Part shown: piece by piece, positions 40,020 through 50,117 of the stretch
How positions within the stretch are numbered: position 1 is the first letter of the stretch
Layout: each line of letters starts with the position of its first letter
DNA from: Alphaproteobacteria bacterium
Lineage (GTDB): Bacteria > Pseudomonadota > Alphaproteobacteria > TMED109
Direction of reading: 5' to 3'
DNA length: 64,000 bases
NCBI GenBank assembly: GCA_030828505.1
Contig: JAURCJ010000006.1
Coordinates: forward strand, 1-64,000
The notes under the pieces: generated by a model
Told to the model about the DNA's origin: nothing
What the model saw: the letters and a program-made list of their open reading frames with translations, nothing else
The model's database searches: none
Program-made: the position numbers and the translations under genes

Positions 40020-40092
40020 TTTACTACCAAATATATTTGTTCTCTTTTTGTTCTTATGTTAAAATTATATTCCAAAAAAGGATAAAAATTTA

Positions 40093-40278
40093 ATGAAATA
40101 TAAAGACCAAAATAATTTACCATTTATACATAAAGATACAAAAAAAATAATAAAAAATGGCAAAATAATATTAGTAATTGAAAAAAATAAATTTTTATTA
40201 GAATACAAAAATAAAAGATATGTTTGTATAATTAACGATAATAAAGAAGTGGATTCTTGCTATAGTTTATGGAGCTAA
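40093..40278 (+). CDS. Hypothetical small protein (61 aa)
   Basis: ATG ORF only, no recognised domain. Confidence 0.35.
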   Translation: MKYKDQNNLPFIHKDTKKIIKNGKIILVIEKNKFLLEYKNKRYVCIINDNKEVDSCYSLWS

Positions 40279-40294
40279 AGGAGAATACCTTGCT

Positions 40295-40381
40295 TGGTGC
40301 GGCCAAGAGGACTTGAACCTCCACGAGATTTCTCTCACAACGACCTCAACGTTGCGCGTCTACCAGTTCCGCCATGGCCGC
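40295..40381 (-). tRNA. tRNA-Leu (anticodon GAG)
   Basis: Reverse complement GCGGCCATGGCGGAACTGGTAGACGCGCAACGTTGAGGTCGTTG...GGTTCAAGTCCTCTTGGCCGCACCA; long variable arm; anticodon loop TTGAGGT. Confidence 0.95.
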
Positions 40382-40414
40382 GATTTATGCAAAATAACAA
40401 AGAAATATAAAGCG

Positions 40415-41017
40415 TCAACTTTTAAAATATTTTTCAGCTAATCTAATATCTTCAGGATTATTAATATTAAAGAATGGATTTAATTCGTCATATTTCCAAT
40501 CTACTATTGAAACATCAAATGATTCTGTAAAAATATCAATTTTTCTCACTCCATTCTTAAGGGCATCATCTAATTGTTTATCTATAGAAACAGGCCATAG
40601 CCCTATTACTGGATAAATATTATTATTTGAAGAAGCAAAAATAATATCTGGTTTATTTATATCTAGTTCCAATACCATTCTGTTAACTAGGTCTGAAGGT
40701 AATAATGGTGTATCAACTGGGACTGTTACAACGTGAGTACTTGATTTTGAAAATTTTTTTACCCACTTAATCGCAGATGAAATTCCAGCTAAGGGCCCAG
40801 ACCCTCCTATCTCATTTATAGAATCTTCAATAATAGGATAATTGTAGGAAAAATAGTCATCTTTATTTCTTGTATTAATTGCAACTTGAGTTACTTGTGA
40901 TTCAAACTTCTTCAAAACTAAATTAATTAAAGGTACACCAGAAATATTAATAAAAGCTTTACCCTCACCACCTAACCTTCTGGCATTACCGCCCGCCAAT
41001 ACAACGCCTGGAAACAT
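40415..41017 (-). CDS. mobA: Molybdenum cofactor guanylyltransferase MobA
   Basis: GVVLAGGNARRLGGEGKAFINISG. Confidence 0.92.
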   Translation of the reverse strand: MFPGVVLAGGNARRLGGEGKAFINISGVPLINLVLKKFESQVTQVAINTRNKDDYFSYNYPIIEDSINEIGGSGPLAGISSAIKWVKKFSKSSTHVVTVPVDTPLLPSDLVNRMVLELDINKPDIIFASSNNNIYPVIGLWPVSIDKQLDDALKNGVRKIDIFTESFDVSIVDWKYDELNPFFNINNPEDIRLAEKYFKS

Positions 41018-41039
41018 TTAAAAATATCTCCATAAATAA

Positions 41040-41852
41040 TTAATCATAGATAATTCTCTCTAAACCAGAAAGTGCGATAAATCTTGTTCCTTTTGCTCTC
41101 CCAATCAAAGTAAGATTAGATTTAAGTGCTAACTCTACACCCGCTGCAGTAAAGCCGGAACGTGAAATTAAAATAGGTATGTGCATTTGAACAGTTTTTA
41201 TTACCATTTCACTCGTTAAACGACCAGTTGTGTATAATAATAAATTACTTGTATCAATTTTATTAAACCATAACCATCCAGCAATTTTATCTAAAGCATT
41301 GTGTCTCCCTACATCCTCAATAAATACTAAAGGTTTATTTTCTTGACATAGAATACATGAATGAATAGCTCCAGCTTCTAAATATAATGAAGGTTGTGTA
41401 TTTATATCTTTTAGTAAAGTCTTAAGCCAAGATGTGCGAAATGATGAATTTTTATTTAATTTAACTGAGTTAAATAAATCCATAACATCTCCGAACATTG
41501 TTCCTACTGCACAACCAGAGGTTCTAATTTTTCTCTTTATTTTATGCTCATAATTAGTTTGCTTATCTGTTCTTACAACTATTGCTTCAGATTCCCAATC
41601 TAAATCAATAGATACAATTTTATCGTTTTTAGATAACATTCCTTGATTTACTAAAAAACCTACAGCCATCCATTCCGGGTGATCACCTACTGTCATACTT
41701 GTGATAACTTCTTGTTTATTAAGAAAAATTGTAAGAGGTCTTTCCATAACCACATTTTGAGAATAATCTTCACCTAAATGATCCTTTCCTTTGACATTTT
41801 TAATCAAACTTTGGTCATTTATATTCGGTTTTACAGAAAAACTTTTATTCAT
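41040..41852 (-). CDS. fdhD: Formate dehydrogenase accessory sulfurtransferase FdhD
   Basis: FIEDVGRHNALDKIAGW; TGRLTSEMVIK; RSGFTAAGVELA. Confidence 0.9.
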   Translation of the reverse strand: MNKSFSVKPNINDQSLIKNVKGKDHLGEDYSQNVVMERPLTIFLNKQEVITSMTVGDHPEWMAVGFLVNQGMLSKNDKIVSIDLDWESEAIVVRTDKQTNYEHKIKRKIRTSGCAVGTMFGDVMDLFNSVKLNKNSSFRTSWLKTLLKDINTQPSLYLEAGAIHSCILCQENKPLVFIEDVGRHNALDKIAGWLWFNKIDTSNLLLYTTGRLTSEMVIKTVQMHIPILISRSGFTAAGVELALKSNLTLIGRAKGTRFIALSGLERIIYD

Positions 41853-41860
41853 ATTATTTT

Positions 41861-41887
41861 AGAAGCCTATCTGATAGATAGGCTTCT
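41861..41887 (-). promoter_or_regulatory. Perfect 12-bp hairpin ending 8 nt upstream of the fdhD ATG
   Basis: AGAAGCCTATCT-(3 nt)-AGATAGGCTTCT; no T-tract on the fdhD-sense strand. Confidence 0.6.
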
Positions 41888-41900
41888 AATTCCTTATTGG

Positions 41901-43634
41901 CTATGCTTTAAATCCAGGATGTGTATTTTCCACAAAATGTTTCTTATTAACTGGCTTAATTAATAAATTTGAGAAAAATGCAATTACTAATAAACAAGCC
42001 ATAGCATACATCGTTGTATTATATAGACTTGGTGTTGGGTCAACAGTACCCTCTGGAGCAATTTCCATAAGCTTTGAAATTGTTACTGTTTTTGCTCTTA
42101 CTAATTCATCCACTTGCTCTATAGGAGCACCAAATTTATTCATAAATGCTGCTGGATCTATAGTAGCAATTAATTTCTCAAGTGAATTCGTTACTGATAA
42201 TTTACGTAATTCAGCAATAGCCACAGGACCAATTACACCAGCAGTGCTCCATGCTGTTAGCAATCTTCCATGTATACCCCCAACATGCATTGTACCAAAC
42301 ATATCGGCTAGATAAGCAGGAATAGTAGCAAAACCGCCACCATACATAGTAAAAATAATCATTGTTGCAGCATAAAACATGACTAAATACATAATTTTAG
42401 GATCTACACTTACTGCATTTGCTGTAAATGGAATAGATAAGTACAATAACGTTCCTATTACAAAAAAACAATGATACGTATTTTTTCTACCTATAAAATC
42501 TGATAGTGATGCCCAAATAATTCTTCCACACATATTAAAAACACTAATCATTAAAACGTATGTTCCTGCAAACCCTGCAGTAACCATAGTAGCCATTTCA
42601 CTTCCTGCAGGAGCAGATCCAAATATTTCAGACATCATTGTTTTAGCTACACCTATGACACCAATTCCAGCAGAAACATTAAAACATAATACTATCCATA
42701 ACTGGTAAAATTGAGGAGTTTTTATTGCTTGATTAATATGTACATTATTTAATGTTTTCATTTTAGATGCTGATTCATCCTTTGATGGAGGCTTATAACC
42801 CTCTGGCAACCAGCCTTCTGCAGGCACTCTATACTGAAATGCTGCAATTATCATAATGATAAAATATACTATACCTAAAGTTAAAAATGCACCTCCAGCA
42901 CCAGTATTTCCAGTTCCAACTACATAGACTCCAGCATCACCTGGAATTGCCATTTGTGCAGCTTCTGATGCTGACGCAACTACAACTTCAACTTTTTCGC
43001 CAGCCACTTCAGCAAATCTACGTCCACCTTCTGTAACCATTGATACGGCTGACTCTAGGCCTAAATACTCGGGAGCCTTAGCATAATAATCAAGAAGAAA
43101 TTTCTTTAGTGGTGCTCCGATCATTGCTCCACCTCCGAAGCCCATTATAGCCATTCCGGTAGCCATTCCTCTTCTATCAGGAAACCACCTTATTAGTGTA
43201 GATACTGGAGAAACATATCCTAAACCTAATCCACATCCTCCTAGCACTCCATATCCAAGATATATTAACCAAAGTTGATGTGTCATAATACCAATACTAC
43301 CTACTATGAAACCTCCACCCCACAAGCAAGCAGCAGTTACACCAACACATCGTGGTCCAACATCTTCTAGCCATTTTCCTGCTATAGCAGCAGCAAGCCC
43401 TAAACAGACAATTGCTACAGAAAAAATCCATATAACACTACTTAGAGTCCAATCGTCAGCTGAACTAGTTACAACTCCTAATTCTTTAATTAAAGCTGGA
43501 TTAAAAATACTCCAGGCATAAACAGAACCTATACATAGATGAATAGCTATAGACGCTGGAGGGATACGCCATCTGTTATACCCCTTAGGCGCTACTATTT
43601 TATCTTTCATTAAAAATGAAAACATTCCTGACAT
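41901..43634 (-). CDS. OFA-family MFS transporter (oxalate/formate antiporter-like)
   Basis: MFS with IHLCIGSVYAWSIFNPAL and GCGLGLGYVSPVSTLIRWFPDRRGMATGMAIMGFGGGA. Confidence 0.88.
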   Translation of the reverse strand: MSGMFSFLMKDKIVAPKGYNRWRIPPASIAIHLCIGSVYAWSIFNPALIKELGVVTSSADDWTLSSVIWIFSVAIVCLGLAAAIAGKWLEDVGPRCVGVTAACLWGGGFIVGSIGIMTHQLWLIYLGYGVLGGCGLGLGYVSPVSTLIRWFPDRRGMATGMAIMGFGGGAMIGAPLKKFLLDYYAKAPEYLGLESAVSMVTEGGRRFAEVAGEKVEVVVASASEAAQMAIPGDAGVYVVGTGNTGAGGAFLTLGIVYFIIMIIAAFQYRVPAEGWLPEGYKPPSKDESASKMKTLNNVHINQAIKTPQFYQLWIVLCFNVSAGIGVIGVAKTMMSEIFGSAPAGSEMATMVTAGFAGTYVLMISVFNMCGRIIWASLSDFIGRKNTYHCFFVIGTLLYLSIPFTANAVSVDPKIMYLVMFYAATMIIFTMYGGGFATIPAYLADMFGTMHVGGIHGRLLTAWSTAGVIGPVAIAELRKLSVTNSLEKLIATIDPAAFMNKFGAPIEQVDELVRAKTVTISKLMEIAPEGTVDPTPSLYNTTMYAMACLLVIAFFSNLLIKPVNKKHFVENTHPGFKA

Positions 43635-43724
43635 TTATTATCTCCCCCTTGAAAAACTTATAAAAACTACAATTAAACCATAGCTCAGACCTCAAAAAAT
43701 GCAAACGCATAATTTACAAAATAT

Positions 43725-46493
43725 TTACTCTGCTGCTATTGATATACTATCCACTTTAGCTGCACAAAATTTAAACTCAGGTATTTTACCAAAAGGATCT
43801 AACTGTGGGTTTGTTAAAATATTAGCTGCAGCTTCATTGAAACAAAAAGGCATAAATATCATTCCCTCAGGAAGTTGCCAATCTTGCCTAACAGCTAAAG
43901 ATACATAACCTCTCCTTGTTGAAACCCTTACATTTTGTCCAGGTTCAATTTTCATTTTTTTCATATCTATAGCATTCATACACAATATAGCTTCTGGTTC
44001 TATACCATCAAGAATTTCTGATGTTCTTGTCATAGCGCCTGTATGCCAATGCTCTAATAATCTCCCAGTTGTGAGAACTAGTGGAAATTCTTCATCAGGA
44101 ATTTCTGCAGGTGATACTAATTGTGCCGGAACAATTTTTCCTCTTGTATCCTCTGTTGGATACCCCTCAACAAAAATAATTTCATTACCAGGACTATTTA
44201 TATCCTCACATGGATATGTCACGCTATGCTCTTTTTCTAATCTTTCCCACGTTATATTATTTAAAGATGGCATAACCATAGACATTTCTTTAAATATATC
44301 TGAGACATCTTTGTATACCCAATTCATTCCTAGTGCATTAGCTAAATCAATAATTATTTTCCAATCTTCTCTTGCATCACCTGGAGGTAAAATTGCTTTT
44401 CTTCCCATCTGAACTTGCCTATTTGTATTAGTAAATGTACCATTTTTTTCGGCAGCTGCAGAAGCAGGTAATATAATATCAGCAAACCATGCTGTTTCTG
44501 TCATAAATATGTCTTGAACTACCATATGTTCTAATTTAGCTAGTCCTTCACGTGTATGATTTTGATCTGGGTCTGACATGGCTGGGTTTTCTCCCATTAT
44601 GTACATGCCCTTAATATTATTTTTAATAACCTCATCTATAATTTCGACCACAGTTAACCCTTTTTTCTTATCAAGAGTTTTTCCCCAAAACTTCTCCATT
44701 TTACTATAAATATCATCATTTTCTACAGAATTATAATCTGGATACATCATCGGTATTAAACCTGCATCTGAAGCTCCTTGAACATTATTTTGACCTCTTA
44801 ATGGGTGCAAACCTGTACCTGGTCTACCAATTTGGCCTGTAATTAAAGATAAAGTTATAAGACACCTAGCATTATCCGTTCCATGAACGTGTTGTGATAT
44901 ACCCATTCCCCAAAAAATTATTGATCTTTCAGAATTAGCATAAACTCTTGCTACTTTTCTAAGTACAGACGCTTCTATGCCACATTTTTTTGACATTTCC
45001 TCAGGAGAAAAACCTTCTATAGACTTCTTTAATTCATCAAAACCTTTAGTCATAGATTGAACGTATTGCTCATCATATAACTTTTCTTCAATAATTGTGT
45101 AAATTAATGCATTAAGCATTGCTACATCCATACCAGGTTTAAATTCTAAATGTTCCCAAGCATGACGAGACATATCATTTTTTCGAGGATCCATAATAAT
45201 AACTTTTGTACCTTTTTTCGCAGCTTGCTTCATATAAGTAGCCGCAACCGGATGATTTGTTGATGGTCTTGCTCCAATTATAATTGCACAATCTGAATCT
45301 TCTGTTGCTGTAAATGGTGCGGATACAGCACCTGAACCAACACATTCTAATAAAGCTGCTACTGATGATGCATGGCATAATCTGGTACAATGATCTACGT
45401 TATTAGTTACAAAAGCCGTTCTTATTAATTTTTGAAATAAATAAGCTTCTTCATTAGACCCCTTTGCTGAACCAAAACCACATAAAGCTGAAGAGCCATT
45501 ATATTTCAAGATATTATTAAAACCTTTAGCAGATAATTCTATAGCTTCTTCCCATGTTGCCTCCCTAAAATAATCCTCAATTTTTTTATCTTTTTTATCA
45601 AGAATATGCTTATCCTTGGTAGCATTATCTTTTCTGATTAAAGGCTTTAATAACCTTTTATCATTATGAACATAATCAAAACCAAAACGACCTTTAACGC
45701 ATAATCTCTGATTATTTGCAGGCCCGTCTCTACCATCTACATGCAATATTTTATTATCTTTAACATGTACTTTAGTTTGACAACCAACTCCACAAAATGG
45801 ACATAATGAGTTTACAGTTTTATCACTATAATTTATTCTTTTACCTTGCTCATTAACTAATGATTTTTCTATTAATGCCCCTGTTGGGCATATCTGAACG
45901 CACTCTCCACAAGCCACACAGCTAGAATCACCCATACCGTCATCGAAATCAAAAGTGATTTTTGATTTATGCCCCCTATATGACATGCCAATGACATCAT
46001 TAACTTGAACTTCTCTACATGCCCTAACACATAAATTACAATTAATACATGCATCTAAATTTACATGCATAGCTTTATGTGAAATATCACGTTGTACATT
46101 TTTTATTTTTGGATACTGAGAAGTATCTATATTCATTTTATCTGCCCATTTCCAAAATTTTGAATCTGGATCTGGATGACTTTCTCTAGATGGTTGGTCT
46201 GCAGAGAGAAGTTCAAATACAGATTTTCTAGCGGAAATAGACCTAGTAGAATCCGTATTAATTTTCATTCCTTCAGTAGGTTTTCTTATACAAGAAGCCG
46301 CTAGCACTCTTTCTCCTTCAATTTCAACCATACATGCTCTACAATTACCATCTGACCTATAACCAGGTTCATCAGCATGACATAAATGAGGAATGCTTAT
46401 ATTTTCACGTTTAGAGACGTCCCAAATAGTTTCATCACTATTAGCCTCAACTTGTTTATCATTTATATAAAATTTAATTATATTTTTATTCAT
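43725..46493 (-). CDS. NAD-dependent formate dehydrogenase alpha subunit (FDH1/FdsA type, Cys form)
   Basis: N-terminal 2Fe-2S and 4Fe-4S motifs, CPFCGVGCQTKV, HCTRLCHASSVAALLECVGSGA, GMGISQHVHGTDNARCLI. Confidence 0.92.
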   Translation of the reverse strand: MNKNIIKFYINDKQVEANSDETIWDVSKRENISIPHLCHADEPGYRSDGNCRACMVEIEGERVLAASCIRKPTEGMKINTDSTRSISARKSVFELLSADQPSRESHPDPDSKFWKWADKMNIDTSQYPKIKNVQRDISHKAMHVNLDACINCNLCVRACREVQVNDVIGMSYRGHKSKITFDFDDGMGDSSCVACGECVQICPTGALIEKSLVNEQGKRINYSDKTVNSLCPFCGVGCQTKVHVKDNKILHVDGRDGPANNQRLCVKGRFGFDYVHNDKRLLKPLIRKDNATKDKHILDKKDKKIEDYFREATWEEAIELSAKGFNNILKYNGSSALCGFGSAKGSNEEAYLFQKLIRTAFVTNNVDHCTRLCHASSVAALLECVGSGAVSAPFTATEDSDCAIIIGARPSTNHPVAATYMKQAAKKGTKVIIMDPRKNDMSRHAWEHLEFKPGMDVAMLNALIYTIIEEKLYDEQYVQSMTKGFDELKKSIEGFSPEEMSKKCGIEASVLRKVARVYANSERSIIFWGMGISQHVHGTDNARCLITLSLITGQIGRPGTGLHPLRGQNNVQGASDAGLIPMMYPDYNSVENDDIYSKMEKFWGKTLDKKKGLTVVEIIDEVIKNNIKGMYIMGENPAMSDPDQNHTREGLAKLEHMVVQDIFMTETAWFADIILPASAAAEKNGTFTNTNRQVQMGRKAILPPGDAREDWKIIIDLANALGMNWVYKDVSDIFKEMSMVMPSLNNITWERLEKEHSVTYPCEDINSPGNEIIFVEGYPTEDTRGKIVPAQLVSPAEIPDEEFPLVLTTGRLLEHWHTGAMTRTSEILDGIEPEAILCMNAIDMKKMKIEPGQNVRVSTRRGYVSLAVRQDWQLPEGMIFMPFCFNEAAANILTNPQLDPFGKIPEFKFCAAKVDSISIAAE

Positions 46494-46500
46494 AACAACA

Positions 46501-48189
46501 CTATATACTATTAATTTGCTCGGGAAAATATTTTAAAATACATGTAAGTGGGTTTGCAGCAGCCTGACCCAAACCACATATAGAAGCATCTGTCATCACA
46601 TTACCAACCTCTTTGAGCAGCTTAATATCCCAATCTTTTTTCTTCATTAATTTAACTGCCATACTAGTACCATTCCTACATGGAGTACATTGTCCACAAC
46701 TTTCATCTTCAAAAAATTTCATTAAATTTATAGCGACATCTTTTATGCATACCTTATCAGAAATAATTACAATAGCGGCAGAACCGATAAAACAACCATA
46801 ATCTTGCAATGTATCAAAATCTAAAGGAATATTAGATAACTTTGCAGGGAGAATTCCTCCAGAAGCTCCTCCTGGAAGATAAGCTGCAAATTTATGCCCA
46901 TCCAACATACCTCCACAATATTCATTAATTAGATCTAAAACTGATATTCCTGCAGGAGCCAACTTTACTCCTGGGTTTTTCACAAAGCCAGATACAGAAA
47001 AAGATCTTAGTCCTGTTCTATTATTTCTTCCAAAGGATATAAACCAATTTGAACCCTTCTCAAAAATTTCTCTTAACCAATATACTGTCTCAACATTATG
47101 AACTAATGTTGGATATCCAAAAACTCCATTTTGAGCTACATATGGAGGCCTATGCCTTGGAAGACCCCTCTTACCTTCAACAGATTCTATTAAAGCAGAT
47201 TCCTCTCCACAAATATATGCCCCTGCACCTCTCCTTACTTCAATAAAGTCTTTATTTATAATTCCTCTTTTAATTAATTCATTAACTTCTTTACGCAATA
47301 TTTTTATAATTCCTGGGTATTCATCCCTCATATATATATAACATTTTTCTGCCTCAACCATGTAGGCCGCTATTAAAGTACCTTCTAAAAACCTATGAGG
47401 GTCAGTATCTAAATAATATTTATCTTTAAAAGTTCCAACTTCTCCCTCGTCTCCATTTATACACATCATTCTAGGGCCTTTATTAGCATTAACAAATTCC
47501 CATTTTTTTGATGCAGGAAATCCAGCACCACCTAATCCTCTTAAATTTGAATCACCTATTACTTTACTAAACTCTTTATATGATATTTCTTCACTTTTAA
47601 TTTTTTTATATAGTGCATAACCACCATCATTTACATAGGAGTCTAAATCTATATAATTACTTATTACTGGTTTAAATAACTTTTTAGAAATTACATTATC
47701 AACTTTTTCTAAAGTAGCATTATCGACATGATTATGTTCTACTTCTAAAGCAGGTGCATAATCACATTTTCCCATACACGGAGCTTTTAATACTCTAACT
47801 CTTCCCTCATATTTATTTTCTAAACCTTTATATAGCTCTTCACTTCCAAATAAACTACAAGTTAGGCTTTCGCAAACTCTAATTGTTACATCCGGAAGCT
47901 TCGCATCATTATCATCTACTATTGTGAAATGGGCATAAAAAGATGCTACCTCATACACTTCAGCCATAGATAATTTCATAACATCCGCTAAAGCTCTTAA
48001 ATGTTTAGAATATAAAAACTTATATTTATCCTGAAGAATATGGAGATATTCTATTAAATGATCTCTTCTTATATTTTCTATAGGTAAAATTGATTTTATT
48101 TCTTCAAGAGATAATGCATCAATTTGCCTTCCTTTATCAAAAGCAAATTTTTTTCTTCTACCTTGACCTGGTTTATACTTATTATTCAT
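46501..48189 (-). CDS. Formate dehydrogenase beta subunit, NuoE-NuoF fusion
   Basis: N-terminal NuoE-like 2Fe-2S domain (CESLTC...CMGKC) fused to NuoF-like domain (GRGGAGFP-like GLGGAGFPASKKWEF, GAGAYICGEESALIESVEGKRG, ESCGQCTPCRNGT). Confidence 0.92.
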   Translation of the reverse strand: MNNKYKPGQGRRKKFAFDKGRQIDALSLEEIKSILPIENIRRDHLIEYLHILQDKYKFLYSKHLRALADVMKLSMAEVYEVASFYAHFTIVDDNDAKLPDVTIRVCESLTCSLFGSEELYKGLENKYEGRVRVLKAPCMGKCDYAPALEVEHNHVDNATLEKVDNVISKKLFKPVISNYIDLDSYVNDGGYALYKKIKSEEISYKEFSKVIGDSNLRGLGGAGFPASKKWEFVNANKGPRMMCINGDEGEVGTFKDKYYLDTDPHRFLEGTLIAAYMVEAEKCYIYMRDEYPGIIKILRKEVNELIKRGIINKDFIEVRRGAGAYICGEESALIESVEGKRGLPRHRPPYVAQNGVFGYPTLVHNVETVYWLREIFEKGSNWFISFGRNNRTGLRSFSVSGFVKNPGVKLAPAGISVLDLINEYCGGMLDGHKFAAYLPGGASGGILPAKLSNIPLDFDTLQDYGCFIGSAAIVIISDKVCIKDVAINLMKFFEDESCGQCTPCRNGTSMAVKLMKKKDWDIKLLKEVGNVMTDASICGLGQAAANPLTCILKYFPEQINSI

Positions 48190-48265
48190 TATATCTCTAA
48201 TTAAGCTTATATTAAATTATGCCTTTAACTGTATAAGCATTTTATAGAATAATGCCATAACATAG

Positions 48266-48308
48266 TAAAAAAATTAGAATAGCTCGCACCAAAATTAAGG
48301 CGCGAGCT
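48266..48308 (-). terminator. Rho-independent terminator of the PQQ-dependent dehydrogenase gene
   Basis: Minus strand AGCTCGCGCC-TTAATTTT-GGTGCGAGCT followed by ATTCTAATTTTTTT. Confidence 0.88.
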
Positions 48309-48326
48309 AAACCTAAACGTTACATT

Positions 48327-49652
48327 CTAGTGTGAATGTGCTGTTGCAGTAGCTTTATAAATTCCACCATCATCTGTAGAAATATATAATGCATTATCCG
48401 GACCCATTACTAAGCCACGGAACCTTTTTGTCATACCAACAGGCATATGAATTACACTTTTCATTGATAATCCATCGTCAGCAATATCATAAATATCGAT
48501 TCTGCTTCCGCCTGGTGTATCACCAAAAGCTATACCCATAATACCAGCTACCATGCGACCCTCGTAAATGCCCCAATTGCTTCCTGTAAGGAATGCAGCA
48601 GAACCTGTACCTTGAGAATAACCATTATTCTGCCAAGCCGGTGGCATTAGATCAGGAAAACGAGTATCACTCATTGGAGTGTATGCAGCACGCTCAGATG
48701 GATCCATTCCGTCCATTTGATTTGGCTCATAACCACAATACTGATCTGGACAAGCACCTCTACCACCTCTTTTTTCAGCAGGGTCCCATCCACCATTACC
48801 GCCATTAACTAGCATAGTAATTTCATCATTGTGCCATGGTCCATGTTCTGCAGTAAACGCACGTCCATCGCTTGGACGGAAAGCAATACCTTGAACATTT
48901 CTATGTCCATAAGTATAGATTCTTTTGTCTTCAGCAATTTTATTACCGCCGTGACCGTTTCCATCGCCGTCTATTCTAAGAACAACACCACAAATTAATG
49001 TGTTATCTTGTGGACAAATACCTCTATGTCTGTCTCCAGTACCTACCCAAAGATATCCATCAGGTCCAATACGAATTCTTCCACCATTATGTGCACCAGG
49101 TCCACCAAATGGTTGATCTGATTCAAATGGTTTAAACTGAATGTCTTTTACGATATCAACTCTATTAGAAATACTCTTCATATCATCAGAAACTGTCCAC
49201 TTCATAACAATGTTACCATCGCATCTTTCGAAGTTAGTTTTACAACCGTTACCATGATACTTACTTGAAGTTGAATATAGATATAATGTTCTATTGTTAT
49301 CAAAATCAGGATCTAAAACTACACCTAACATTCCTTCTTGCGCACCATATGAAAAAAGGTCATTTGCAGTCTGTGGATATCCAGATGAGCCTTTCATGCC
49401 TAGAATTTTATGCACTTTACCACCCATTAAAACTGAAAGACCATCTAATTTTTCAGTAAAAAACATAGCTGAACCGTCAGCAGTCCAAGCCATATCCCAA
49501 GGGTTTTTTAAACCATCGAGTACGGTAGTAACTTCAATTTTAGGAACATTCATTCCTCCGCCGTGTCCATCTGAATAACCAACTTTAGTCAAACCGAAAG
49601 ACAAAGAGAATATAATTGCTACTAAAATAGAAAATTTAGATTTAATATTCAT
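48327..49652 (-). CDS. PQQ-dependent sugar dehydrogenase (GDH/sorbosone dehydrogenase family)
   Basis: Signal peptide; LKNPWDMAWTADGSAMFFTEK; GGRIRIGPDGYLWVGTGD; YGHRNVQGIAF; AEHGPWHNDEI. Confidence 0.87.
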   Translation of the reverse strand: MNIKSKFSILVAIIFSLSFGLTKVGYSDGHGGGMNVPKIEVTTVLDGLKNPWDMAWTADGSAMFFTEKLDGLSVLMGGKVHKILGMKGSSGYPQTANDLFSYGAQEGMLGVVLDPDFDNNRTLYLYSTSSKYHGNGCKTNFERCDGNIVMKWTVSDDMKSISNRVDIVKDIQFKPFESDQPFGGPGAHNGGRIRIGPDGYLWVGTGDRHRGICPQDNTLICGVVLRIDGDGNGHGGNKIAEDKRIYTYGHRNVQGIAFRPSDGRAFTAEHGPWHNDEITMLVNGGNGGWDPAEKRGGRGACPDQYCGYEPNQMDGMDPSERAAYTPMSDTRFPDLMPPAWQNNGYSQGTGSAAFLTGSNWGIYEGRMVAGIMGIAFGDTPGGSRIDIYDIADDGLSMKSVIHMPVGMTKRFRGLVMGPDNALYISTDDGGIYKATATAHSH

Positions 49653-49673
49653 TTCTCTATCCTTTCAAATTAA

Positions 49674-50051
49674 TTAATTAATACTTGATAAATAAGCCGC
49701 TAAAATTTCAATTTCTCTATCTGATAACTTTCTAGCCATAGAGATCATTAAACCTGAATTAGAACCTATTTTTTCACCTGATCGATATCTATTTAATCTA
49801 TCAATGATATAATTAGACTCTAAGCCAGCTACTTTAGGATAACTTGCTACGCCCATGCCTGCTGGACCATGACAATTGTGACAATTCTTATGGTAGCGTT
49901 CATTTCCTGCATCAATATCACTACTAAAAGCATTTGACACAAGTAACAAATAAAAGACACAAACTAGTTGAATAATTTTCAACAACTCCTCCCCATTTAA
50001 CAGCATTACTTCAATACAAATACATATAAATAAAATATAGTTAAAATTCAC
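49674..50051 (-). CDS. Secreted c-type cytochrome
   Basis: CHNCHGPAGMG haem motif; distal MISMARKLSDREIEILAAYLSSI; true start may be internal. Confidence 0.85.
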   Translation of the reverse strand: MNFNYILFICICIEVMLLNGEELLKIIQLVCVFYLLLVSNAFSSDIDAGNERYHKNCHNCHGPAGMGVASYPKVAGLESNYIIDRLNRYRSGEKIGSNSGLMISMARKLSDREIEILAAYLSSIN

Positions 50052-50117
50052 ATATATTTGTTTATTTAATGTATGTGACTGATATATTAAATCAACTATT
50101 TTATTAGGATTTTTTTT

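Noticed and set aside
40093-40278. Small 61-aa ORF as toxin or phage-related gene next to a tRNA
   Set aside because: No integrase, att-like repeat or partner gene near tRNA-Leu; only a weak hypothetical call is justified.
41861-41887. The hairpin before fdhD as a Rho-independent terminator
   Set aside because: No T-tract follows the stem on the fdhD-sense strand, so it was kept only as a regulatory or processing candidate.
48593-49578. Several plus-strand ORFs opposite the PQQ-dependent dehydrogenase and other genes (for example 6181..6567, 13770..14081, 44071..44412)
   Set aside because: They lie fully antisense to well-supported coding genes and show no recognisable domain.
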